A stretch of DNA of 64,000 bases from Eubacterium sulci ATCC 35585 (GTDB lineage: Bacteria > Bacillota > Clostridia > Peptostreptococcales > Anaerovoracaceae): assembly GCA_001189495.1 (NCBI GenBank), contig CP012068.1, positions 1-64,000 on the forward strand, in the 5' to 3' direction. The notes under the pieces are model-generated. The model was not told the origin of the DNA. It ran no database searches and saw only the letters and a list, made by a program, of their open reading frames with translations. Positions 34,574 to 40,994 of this stretch are shown piece after piece. Position numbers and translations under genes: made by a program. Position 1 is the first letter of the stretch; every line of letters starts with the position of its first letter.

Positions 34574-35990
34574 CTTCAATCTTCTTTAGGAATTTCCTTG
34601 TCTTTTCAATAACAGCAGGGTTTGTTATGGTCTTCATTGATTCTTCGATGACCTGATTTCCCTTTGCCTTTATCTCTTCGTCACCGTAGTCTTCGATGTA
34701 TTCCTTTAGGGTTATCAAAGCGTTCGGATGACAGCAGTTTACTATCTGTCCACTCTTTAGAAGGCTCATGAACCTGTCTCCAGTTCTTCCTTCTCTATAG
34801 CAGGCTGTGCAGAAGCTTGGAACATGTCCTAGCTCAAGTAGCCAGTCTATAACGTCATCTAGTGGCCTTGTATCTGAAATATCAAATTGTGCGGATTCTT
34901 CCTCTATATCTTTGATATAGCCTCCGACAGCAGTCTTTGATCCTCCAGAAATCTGACTAATGCCAAGCTCCAAAGCCTTACGTCTCATTTCGACACCTTC
35001 TCTTGTCGATATAATCATTCCTGTGTAAGGAACTGAAATTCTTATTAGCGCAATTAGCTTCTCGAAAATCTCATCGTCAAGTGCATTTGTAAACTCATTT
35101 GTATCGATGTCATCTGCTGGACAGATTCTTGGCATTGAAATCGTATGTGGTCCAACGCCATACTTTGCCTCTAGGTGCTCTGCGTGCATCAAAAGTCCTA
35201 CGAGCTCATAGTGATAGCTCTCTAGTCCGTATAGAACTCCAAGTCCTACATCATCTATACCGCCGTCCATGGCTCTATCCATAGCCTCTGTATGGTAAGC
35301 GTAGTTCGCCTTTGGTCCTGTCGGATGCTGACGCTCGTAGTTTTCCTTGTTATATGTTTCCTGGAATAGGATATATGTACCGATGCCTACTTCCTTTAGC
35401 TTGCGATAGCTTTCAACATCAGTTGCTGCGATGTTTACATTTACTCTTCTAATTGAGCCGTTTCTATGCTTTGTATCATAGATAGTTTTGATGCTTTCAA
35501 TAACGTACTCTAGTGGATTGTTTATCGGATCCTCGCCAAGCTCAAGCGCGATTCTCTTATGTCCCATATCCTGAAGTGCGATAACCTCTGCACGAATCTC
35601 ATCCTGTGTCAGCTTAAGTCTAGGTATGTTCTTATTCTTAGCATGGTATGGACAGTATACGCATCCGTTTACGCAGTAATTTGATAGATAAAGCGGTGCG
35701 AACAGTACGATTCTATTTCCGTAGAAGCGAGTCTTAAGCTCCCTTGCAATCTGCTTCATCTCAGCTATTATTTCTTCGTTTTCACTGTGTAGAAGCACAG
35801 ACGCTTCTCTATGTGTAAGTCCCCTCAGGTTCCTAGCTTTCTCCAAGAGCTCTCTCTGAAGCTCAATATTATCCTTATTTTCTCTTCCATATTCTATCGA
35901 TGCCAGAATCTCAGCGTCGTTAATAAATTCCTCCGCCTTACTGCTCTTTACATCGTATTTTATGGCTTTTTCATTCTTTATTTCATTCAC
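34548..35990 (-). CDS. hydG: [FeFe] hydrogenase maturation radical SAM enzyme HydG
   Basis: HydG (about 480 residues) cleaves tyrosine to make the CO and CN ligands of the H-cluster. The radical SAM cluster motif is YCVNGCVYCPYH (CxxxCxxC), and the C-terminal second-cluster cysteines are in FCTACYREGRTGDRFM and NCCHPNA. It begins with GTG; the one at 35990 has AGGGG at good distance, while a GTG at 35999 is too close to it. The gene overlaps hydE by eight bases, which implies coupling. Confidence 0.95.
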   Translation of the reverse strand: MNEIKNEKAIKYDVKSSKAEEFINDAEILASIEYGRENKDNIELQRELLEKARNLRGLTHREASVLLHSENEEIIAEMKQIARELKTRFYGNRIVLFAPLYLSNYCVNGCVYCPYHAKNKNIPRLKLTQDEIRAEVIALQDMGHKRIALELGEDPINNPLEYVIESIKTIYDTKHRNGSIRRVNVNIAATDVESYRKLKEVGIGTYILFQETYNKENYERQHPTGPKANYAYHTEAMDRAMDGGIDDVGLGVLYGLESYHYELVGLLMHAEHLEAKYGVGPHTISMPRICPADDIDTNEFTNALDDEIFEKLIALIRISVPYTGMIISTREGVEMRRKALELGISQISGGSKTAVGGYIKDIEEESAQFDISDTRPLDDVIDWLLELGHVPSFCTACYREGRTGDRFMSLLKSGQIVNCCHPNALITLKEYIEDYGDEEIKAKGNQVIEESMKTITNPAVIEKTRKFLKKIEDGERDFRF

Positions 35991-37044
35991 TATAGTCACC
36001 CCTGTCCATCACCAGCTCTGAGCCGATGCTTTCAAATATTTCACCTAGCTGCTTCAGGTTTTCTGCCGCCTCAACCTCAAAACAAGCTTTATCATTATAT
36101 AAATTGTATTCTCTTCGTCTATATGTCGGTGTTAGGTTTGGCATATACACGTTTGCTGCAACCTCTATCGCTCTGTCTCGAGCCGTCTTTGATAGCGTTG
36201 CAAGCGAAGTAGTCGCTGGAAGATTTGCATGTGGAAACATTACCCTCAAAATCGCCAAAATAAAGACCGTAAGCTCAGCTGATCCGCTCGCCTCGTTCTC
36301 GAATGGCGTTCCGCTAGCTGGAACAAATGGCCCTATGCCTATCATCTCTGGATTTAGCTTTCGCAAAAACAAAAGATCCTCTGCGAGGTTTTCCTCCGTC
36401 TGATACGGACTTCCTACCATTATGCCCGAGCCCGTCTGAAACCCTAGCTCCTTTAGGTCCTCTAGCATATGTAATCTGAAATCCTGATCCATATCTCTTG
36501 GGTGTAACTTGTAGTAGTGCTCCTTGTCCCTCGTTTCATGCCTGAGAAGGAATCTGTCTGCACCTGCCTCCTTGTATGCCTTTAGCGTCTCAAAAGGCTT
36601 TTCTCCAACCGAAAGCGTTATCGCAGTCTGTGGGTTAATCCTCTTGATTTCTTTGATAACCTCTATGAGAGTCTTATCTGAAAATCCAGGATCCTCACCG
36701 CCCTGTAAAACAAAGCTCTTAAACCCTAGCTTGGTCCCAAATCTAACCTGTTCATAGATTTCCTCTGCTCTAAGCCTGTACCTCTTCGCATTGCGATTTG
36801 ACCTTCGGATGCCACAGTAGTAGCAGTCGTTTCCGCAATAGCTTGAGATTTCTATGAGCCCTCGCACATACACCTTGCGGTGGAAGTTTTCTACATGTAT
36901 TTCCTTCGATATCTGAAAAAGCTCGTCCTCTATCAGTGCCCTATTCTTAATGAGCTCGACAAACTCAGCCTTTTCGAGAGTTCGATCTGTCTGTAATTTG
37001 CGAAGCAGCATCAAAATATGTTCTTTTTTCTCGTTCTGTATCAT
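35983..37044 (-). CDS. hydE: [FeFe] hydrogenase maturation radical SAM enzyme HydE
   Basis: HydE (about 353 residues) acts in building the diiron subcluster. The radical SAM motif is SSYCGNDCYYCGIRRSN (CxxxCxxC) after VRGLIEISSY; later segments GEDPGFSDKTLIEVIKEI, GSGIMVGSPYQTEENLAEDL and GPFVPASGTPF are typical. I start at ATG 37044 (MIQNEKKE), which follows GAGGAGGCAGT. It is the first gene of the hydE-hydG-hydF operon. No catalytic hydrogenase (hydA) gene is in the window. Confidence 0.95.
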   Translation of the reverse strand: MIQNEKKEHILMLLRKLQTDRTLEKAEFVELIKNRALIEDELFQISKEIHVENFHRKVYVRGLIEISSYCGNDCYYCGIRRSNRNAKRYRLRAEEIYEQVRFGTKLGFKSFVLQGGEDPGFSDKTLIEVIKEIKRINPQTAITLSVGEKPFETLKAYKEAGADRFLLRHETRDKEHYYKLHPRDMDQDFRLHMLEDLKELGFQTGSGIMVGSPYQTEENLAEDLLFLRKLNPEMIGIGPFVPASGTPFENEASGSAELTVFILAILRVMFPHANLPATTSLATLSKTARDRAIEVAANVYMPNLTPTYRRREYNLYNDKACFEVEAAENLKQLGEIFESIGSELVMDRGDYSE

Positions 37045-37084
37045 ACTGCCTCCTCTACACATATTGATTCCCCTCCGAATAGGA

Positions 37085-37093
37085 ATTATAACA
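37085..37093 (-). promoter_or_regulatory. Extended -10 promoter of the hydEGF operon
   Basis: On the minus strand TGTTATAAT (TATAAT at 37085-37090, TG at 37092-37093) lies about 40 bases before hydE. The -35 region is weak. Confidence 0.55.
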
Positions 37094-37175
37094 TATTTAT
37101 TGCATCATAAAACATTGTGGCAGGGAAAAATTCTATAAGGAATCAAAATAGCTTAGATGCAGTTACTCTGGGGGA

Positions 37176-37204
37176 TTGACCTTTGAGATTAATTATTGTA
37201 CTAT
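37176..37204 (+). promoter_or_regulatory. Promoter of the 37.3-kb membrane protein gene
   Basis: TTGACC (37176-37181), a 17-bp spacer and TACTAT (37199-37204) form a plausible sigma-A promoter about 65 bases before the start codon. Confidence 0.6.
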
Positions 37205-37268
37205 TTGGAATGTAGATAAGATTAAGAGTCGGTTTAGTAACTTTTTTATTTTAGAGAGGTGATTCTAT

Positions 37269-37856
37269 ATGTATGCTAATAACATCATAATTGCAAAAGA
37301 TACGCTTGGAAATGAATGGGAATTTGGCAATTTATCCTGCGCTTCTAGTTCAGAAAACCTTAGCTATGCCAACCTTACAGATATTAAGTGGTCTGGTACA
37401 GAGCTAACTCTATCCCATAACGGAGTAACTCGAAGCTTTTACTTTAATACACCTACGGATGCTGCACACATGGCAGAGATTATTAAATCAGTCTCTCAAA
37501 ACCCTGAAAAATACAATAGAGCAGATAACATTACTTCTGGTGATGCTTACTTAGAAAATGCCGATACACACACCTTACTCGTTGAAACCGTAAAACATCA
37601 GCGTCGTATTGATAAGAACATAAAGACAATAACTACAATCCTTTACATTTTTATTGCAATCGTTATTTTTTCGCTTGTTATTAGAGTACTTTTTTTCTTC
37701 AGTTCCGCTTATAGTATATCAAGATTATGTGAAAACTATAACGGCACTCAGATTGAAAATATTCGCGAATACAACCAAAACGAAAACCAAAATAATGATC
37801 CATATGAAGACGAGGACACACAATCAGATGAGGATTATAATTGGGACAATAACTAA
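37269..37856 (+). CDS. Membrane protein with PH-like N-terminal region and acidic tail
   Basis: I do not recognise a named family. The 195-residue protein has an N-terminal beta-rich part (about 1-75, DTLGNEWEFGNL, IKWSGTELTLSHNGVTRSFYF) closed by a helix (DAAHMAEIIKSVSQNPEKY), which looks like a small pleckstrin-homology-type fold. One membrane span follows (about 120-143), and the tail is rich in Asn, Asp and Glu (NENQNNDPYEDEDTQSDEDY). It has its own promoter, a GAGAGGTGATTCTAT ribosome binding site and a terminator, so it is a single-gene unit. It starts an accessory patch between hydE and addB. Confidence 0.6.
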   Translation: MYANNIIIAKDTLGNEWEFGNLSCASSSENLSYANLTDIKWSGTELTLSHNGVTRSFYFNTPTDAAHMAEIIKSVSQNPEKYNRADNITSGDAYLENADTHTLLVETVKHQRRIDKNIKTITTILYIFIAIVIFSLVIRVLFFFSSAYSISRLCENYNGTQIENIREYNQNENQNNDPYEDEDTQSDEDYNWDNN

Positions 37857-37911
37857 CTATAAGGCTTAAGCAATGGAAGATTAAGCATACATATTTTGTG
37901 GGCTATAGGAC

Positions 37912-37937
37912 AAACCCTGTGCGAGCGCAGGGTTTTA
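37912..37937 (+). terminator. Intrinsic terminator
   Basis: AAACCCTG (37912-37919) and CAGGGTTT (37928-37935) form an 8-bp stem followed by a short T-run on the plus strand. It ends the 37.3-kb gene and may also serve the converging gene. Confidence 0.7.
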
Positions 37938-37942
37938 CTTTG

Positions 37943-38773
37943 TTATTTTAGGTATTTCCCAAAATATTTTTCTACTAATTCCTTGTCGTATCCATCTGCA
38001 CCTCGCCAGTATGTTGCATATGTCCAGTCGTGCTTTGATGGCTCTCCCCTGTCATATGACTTAGGAGCAAGGATTCCTATACATGCTAATATCTCTATTA
38101 TGACGCTTCTCTCGTCTTTATTGGCCTTAAGAATAGAAACTTCTGCAAGCTTATTTCTGAGCGCTCCCGGATGGTCATTATCCTCACAGCTTGATACAGC
38201 ATCGAGTATGGCCTTTAAGATTTCGACATCTTCTGCCGTTGGTTCCGGAATGTCCTCTTCAGCAAATCGCTCTAGATCAAAAAGAATATACACTAAGTTT
38301 CCTTGACGAACACCGCCCCATTTTATCCTTTCGAAATTTAGGATGTTGAGATCTTCATTTGTATATTTTTCTTGCCCTATGACCCCGTACTTGACATCAC
38401 GACAAACCCTGCAAGTATAACTCACACGCGTCACTTTCCCATTTTCGAGAAAACGTCCAGACTCAACAGGGGTATACTTGTGTTCTTTAAAAAGCTTTGC
38501 AAGATAGTAGGATGCTGCTGCACTTCGCCAGTCCAGCCTCCTTGTAGACAGGCTACATAAAAAGGCTTTCACGACCTTTTCAATACTAATCGTATTTGCT
38601 AGCTTAACGATTCTTTTGATGCAATCATTATGTGATATTGTAATAGGATCAAACATAAGACCTTTTTCCTTTGCATAAGCAAAGTCCTCTGGCGATGTGT
38701 ATATCTCATTTTGTGGCTTCCACCCGCTGGCCCAATATCTGTTAAATAGTATTTTCTTTGCTTTTTTGTCCAT
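37943..38773 (-). CDS. Conserved-looking protein of unknown function with a CxxC motif
   Basis: The 276-residue soluble protein starts DKKAKKILFNRYWASGWKP. It has a middle segment YTCRVCRDVKYGVIG, where CRVC might bind a metal, and WRSAAASYYLAKLFKEH before it. The C-terminal part (LRNKLAEVSILKANKDERSV, ACIGILAPKSYDRG, ATYWRGADGYD) is rich in aromatic and basic residues. No membrane span or signal peptide is seen. No known family is recognised. The gene is nine bases downstream of the HD-domain gene on the same strand, so the two are probably cotranscribed. Confidence 0.6.
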   Translation of the reverse strand: MDKKAKKILFNRYWASGWKPQNEIYTSPEDFAYAKEKGLMFDPITISHNDCIKRIVKLANTISIEKVVKAFLCSLSTRRLDWRSAAASYYLAKLFKEHKYTPVESGRFLENGKVTRVSYTCRVCRDVKYGVIGQEKYTNEDLNILNFERIKWGGVRQGNLVYILFDLERFAEEDIPEPTAEDVEILKAILDAVSSCEDNDHPGALRNKLAEVSILKANKDERSVIIEILACIGILAPKSYDRGEPSKHDWTYATYWRGADGYDKELVEKYFGKYLK

Positions 38774-38782
38774 GTTACACCT

Positions 38783-39226
38783 TTATCTATCTGTCTCTAA
38801 AGCCTCTCTGAGTTCCATTAATCTAATCTTATATTTTTCTAATCGTTTCAGATCTTTTTCTGTTGGATTTTTTATTCTGCTTATATCGGAATTATGCTCC
38901 ATATCCGCTATCTTTACTCTTAAGGCAATGGGATTTTGTTTTACTCTATCCAAATATTCCTCGTAATCTTCCTCGGCCTTCTTTGTAATTGTTGATACAG
39001 CCAAAACAACTTCATCTGAGAATCCTGCTTCTCTCAAATCGTTCACAGTGACATCCGTATCCTCTATAACATCATGTAATAATGCAACGATTTTATCTTT
39101 TTCCCCAGACAACTTGTTTGACACAGCGAGTGGATGCTTAAAGTAATCTTCTCCGCCTTTATCTTTTTGTCCCTTGTGAGCCTTTAATGCTATATCATAT
39201 GCCAACTCATATTCATTAATATACAT
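38783..39226 (-). CDS. Small HD-domain protein, ppGpp-hydrolase-like (stand-alone SpoT/MESH1 type)
   Basis: The 147-residue protein matches the hydrolase domain of Rel/SpoT: AHKGQKDKGGEDYFKHPLAV (first His), LLHDVIEDTDVTV (HD motif), and RVKIADMEHNSDISRI (the family has ADxxHN). There is no synthetase, TGS or ACT domain. Such single-domain proteins (small alarmone hydrolases) remove pyrophosphate from (p)ppGpp or related nucleotides; the real substrate here is unproven. The ATG at 39226 follows AAGGAGTTTAGAAAT. Partner gene 37943-38773 lies directly downstream. Confidence 0.8.
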   Translation of the reverse strand: MYINEYELAYDIALKAHKGQKDKGGEDYFKHPLAVSNKLSGEKDKIVALLHDVIEDTDVTVNDLREAGFSDEVVLAVSTITKKAEEDYEEYLDRVKQNPIALRVKIADMEHNSDISRIKNPTEKDLKRLEKYKIRLMELREALETDR

Positions 39227-39396
39227 ATTTCTAAACTCCTTAGGTTTTCTTGTATAAAACTCACTCTTATTCTACCTCAGTTTTCTTTACAAATCACTAT
39301 TTTGCCAGGATATTCTTTTCGTCAAACTACATCTTGAAAGAGGTTTATCATTTCATCGTGTTTGCTCGCCGTTTTTTTAATTTTTGAAAAAATATG

Positions 39397-39425
39397 TTGT
39401 TTTTAAATTAAATATCCTCTATACT
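39397..39425 (+). promoter_or_regulatory. Promoter of the Ltp-like gene
   Basis: TTGTTT (39397-39402), 17 bp and TATACT (39420-39425) lie about 110 bases before the start. The rest of the 307-base intergenic stretch 39227-39533 is AT-rich, with no other gene seen. Confidence 0.5.
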
Positions 39426-39533
39426 CAATTTGGAACGTTCAAAACTATGTTAGGCAAAGATTATTATTGTTTAAATTTAGGGGATTAAGGGTTTATTTTC
39501 GCCAGTTATATTTTATTAAGAAAGGATATATAT

Positions 39534-40070
39534 ATGAAAAATATAATGGAAAAGAAATGGCTGTATGTAGTTATCTTGGTAGTGGTGTTCTTTGCTGGTG
39601 TGTGTGTAGGTGTGCTTGGAGCAGGAGGAGACGACCATGGAACCAATCGACTTTCGTATAATAGCGGCACTTCTGATAACACTAAAAAGGAAAAGGCTAG
39701 TGAGTCAGATTCATCGCAGAAGAAAGAGAGTTCTAAACCCGCTACTCCTTCAACACCATCTGTCCCAACAGAATATAAATCAGCACTCGCAAAAGCAAAA
39801 TCTTATTCTGATTTTATGCATATGTCAAAGCAGGGGATCTACGATCAGCTTACATCCGAGTATGGAGAGAAATTCCCTGAAGAAGCAGCACAATATGCTA
39901 TCGATAATTTAAACGCTGATTATAATAAAAACGCTCTCGAAAAAGCAAAAGATTATCAGAAAAACTTGAATATGTCTACTGAAGCAATAAGAGAGCAGCT
40001 TACATCTGAGTACGGCGAAAAGTTCACGGAAGAAGAGGCTGATTATGCAGTTTCCAACTTACCTCAATAG
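39534..40070 (+). CDS. Ltp-family repeat protein with N-terminal membrane anchor
   Basis: The 178-residue protein has a membrane span at residues about 8-30 (LYVVILVVVFFAGVCVGVL), a Ser/Lys/Pro-rich linker (about 45-80), and two tandem helix-turn-helix-like repeats. The repeats read ALAKAKSYSDFMHMSKQGIY with QLTSEYGEKFPEEAAQYAI, and ALEKAKDYQKNLNMSTEAIR with QLTSEYGEKFTEEEADYAV. These match the Ltp/'host cell surface-exposed lipoprotein' domain, known from a Streptococcus thermophilus phage lipoprotein that blocks DNA injection by other phages. The Cys in FFAGVC does not fit a standard lipobox well, so membrane anchoring without lipid is possible. An anti-phage role is inference. Confidence 0.8.
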   Translation: MKNIMEKKWLYVVILVVVFFAGVCVGVLGAGGDDHGTNRLSYNSGTSDNTKKEKASESDSSQKKESSKPATPSTPSVPTEYKSALAKAKSYSDFMHMSKQGIYDQLTSEYGEKFPEEAAQYAIDNLNADYNKNALEKAKDYQKNLNMSTEAIREQLTSEYGEKFTEEEADYAVSNLPQ

Positions 40071-40162
40071 TTGAGAATTAGATACTTGTTTTGTATTGCA
40101 AGTAAAACTTTGGTTTCAAATGTAATGTTTGTTATATTTACTTTAAAGAAAGGAATATAGAA

Positions 40163-40534
40163 ATGGCAACAGAATTAACACAAGCTTTAACGTGGACATT
40201 CATATCTGAATGCCCTATCCCAGGAGATATCAATAACATGCTCGTTGATGGAGAAAACGCCGTCGCAGCATATAAGACAATGAGAGACGTTGCAGTATTT
40301 ACTAACAAACGACTCATCGTTAAAGATGCGCAAGGACTAACTGGTAAGAAAATCGAGATTTACTCTTTGCCATACTCCTCGATTGTGATGTGGTCTACTG
40401 AAAACGCAGGAAAGCTATTAGATTTAAACGCTGAAGTTGAACTTTGGACTAAAGCTGGACATATCAAAGTTAAACTAAGCAAGAATTGTGATGTTCGTAA
40501 ATTTGATGCGCTTATAGCTAAAGAAGTTTTATAA
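40163..40534 (+). CDS. Bacterial PH-domain protein
   Basis: The 123-residue soluble protein fits the bacterial pleckstrin-homology family PF08000 (formerly DUF1696). It has MLVDGENAVAAYKTMRDVAVFTNKRLIV, of which the VFTNKRLI segment is the family hallmark, then KKIEIYSLPYSSIVMW and VKLSKNCDVRKFDALIAKEV as the closing helix. The role of these proteins is unknown. The ATG follows AAAGAAAGGAATATAGAA. It is downstream of the Ltp-like gene, possibly on one transcript, and ends in a strong terminator. Confidence 0.85.
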   Translation: MATELTQALTWTFISECPIPGDINNMLVDGENAVAAYKTMRDVAVFTNKRLIVKDAQGLTGKKIEIYSLPYSSIVMWSTENAGKLLDLNAEVELWTKAGHIKVKLSKNCDVRKFDALIAKEVL

Positions 40535-40553
40535 TTAGGATTTTAATCAAAAC

Positions 40554-40597
40554 AAACGGCTGAATGCAACGATTTTCATTGCACTCAGCCGTTTTAT
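40554..40597 (+). terminator. Bidirectional intrinsic terminator
   Basis: AAACGGCTGAATGCAA (40554-40569) and TTGCACTCAGCCGTTTT pair almost perfectly (one mismatch) around a short loop. T-runs exist on both strands, so it can end both the PH-domain gene and the converging HTH gene. Confidence 0.8.
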
Positions 40598-40598
40598 A

Positions 40599-40784
40599 TT
40601 AATGCTGTATTTGCTCTTGCTCAATGTCGTATCTGACTCTAAATTCTAGTAGCTCAACAACGTATGCTGGTGGATTTCTTTTCTCTGTTTCCCAATCCTG
40701 AATAGTTCTCACTGGAATATTGTACTTCTTTCCGAAGTTTGCTTGTGAAAGTCCCGTAAGTGCTCTTATTTCCTTTATTTCCAT
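40599..40784 (-). CDS. Small helix-turn-helix regulator
   Basis: The 61-residue protein has IRALTGLSQANFGKKYNIPV and RTIQDWETEKRNPPAYVVEL, a single XRE/Cro-type helix-turn-helix as in plasmid, phage and toxin-antitoxin regulators. There is almost nothing outside the DNA-binding domain. The ATG at 40784 follows CAGGAGAAGGTAA. No toxin partner is adjacent. Its upstream region contains the hairpin at 40822-40859, possibly an operator or a tRNA terminator. Confidence 0.75.
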   Translation of the reverse strand: MEIKEIRALTGLSQANFGKKYNIPVRTIQDWETEKRNPPAYVVELLEFRVRYDIEQEQIQH

Positions 40785-40821
40785 TTACCTTCTCCTGTTT
40801 AGATTTCATACAACAAGCACT

Positions 40822-40859
40822 AAAGCCTTGCACGCCTAAATAGGTATGCAAGGCTTTTT
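40822..40859. terminator. Hairpin between tRNA-Thr and the HTH gene
   Basis: AAAGCCTTGCA (40822-40832) and TGCAAGGCTTT (40847-40857) are an 11-bp perfect inverted repeat with a 14-base loop. On the minus strand it could end the tRNA transcript, although the T-run there is only three bases; on the plus strand the T-run is five. A regulatory site of the HTH gene is the alternative. Confidence 0.55.
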
Positions 40860-40863
40860 CCTT

Positions 40864-40939
40864 TGGAGCTCCCGAGCGGGATCGAACCGCTGACCTGCGC
40901 GTTACGAATGCGCTGCTCTACCAACTGAGCCACGGAAGC
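40864..40939 (-). tRNA. tRNA-Thr(CGT)
   Basis: The minus strand starts GCTTCCGTGGCTCAGTTGGT and gives a full cloverleaf: acceptor GCTTCCG with CGGGAGC, D loop AGTTGGTA, anticodon loop TTCGTAA (anticodon CGT, threonine), T arm GCGGTTCGATCCCGC, discriminator T and encoded CCA. The top pair of the anticodon stem next to the loop is A-C instead of a Watson-Crick pair. It reads codon ACG. Confidence 0.95.
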
Positions 40940-40994
40940 ATATAAAAGGAATATGGCAAGCCGTTGAAATTAGCGATTTGCCACATTACCTTAA

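Noticed and set aside
40599-40784. The small HTH protein as the antitoxin of a toxin-antitoxin pair.
   Set aside because: No second small gene is beside it: a tRNA gene and a PH-domain gene are its neighbours.
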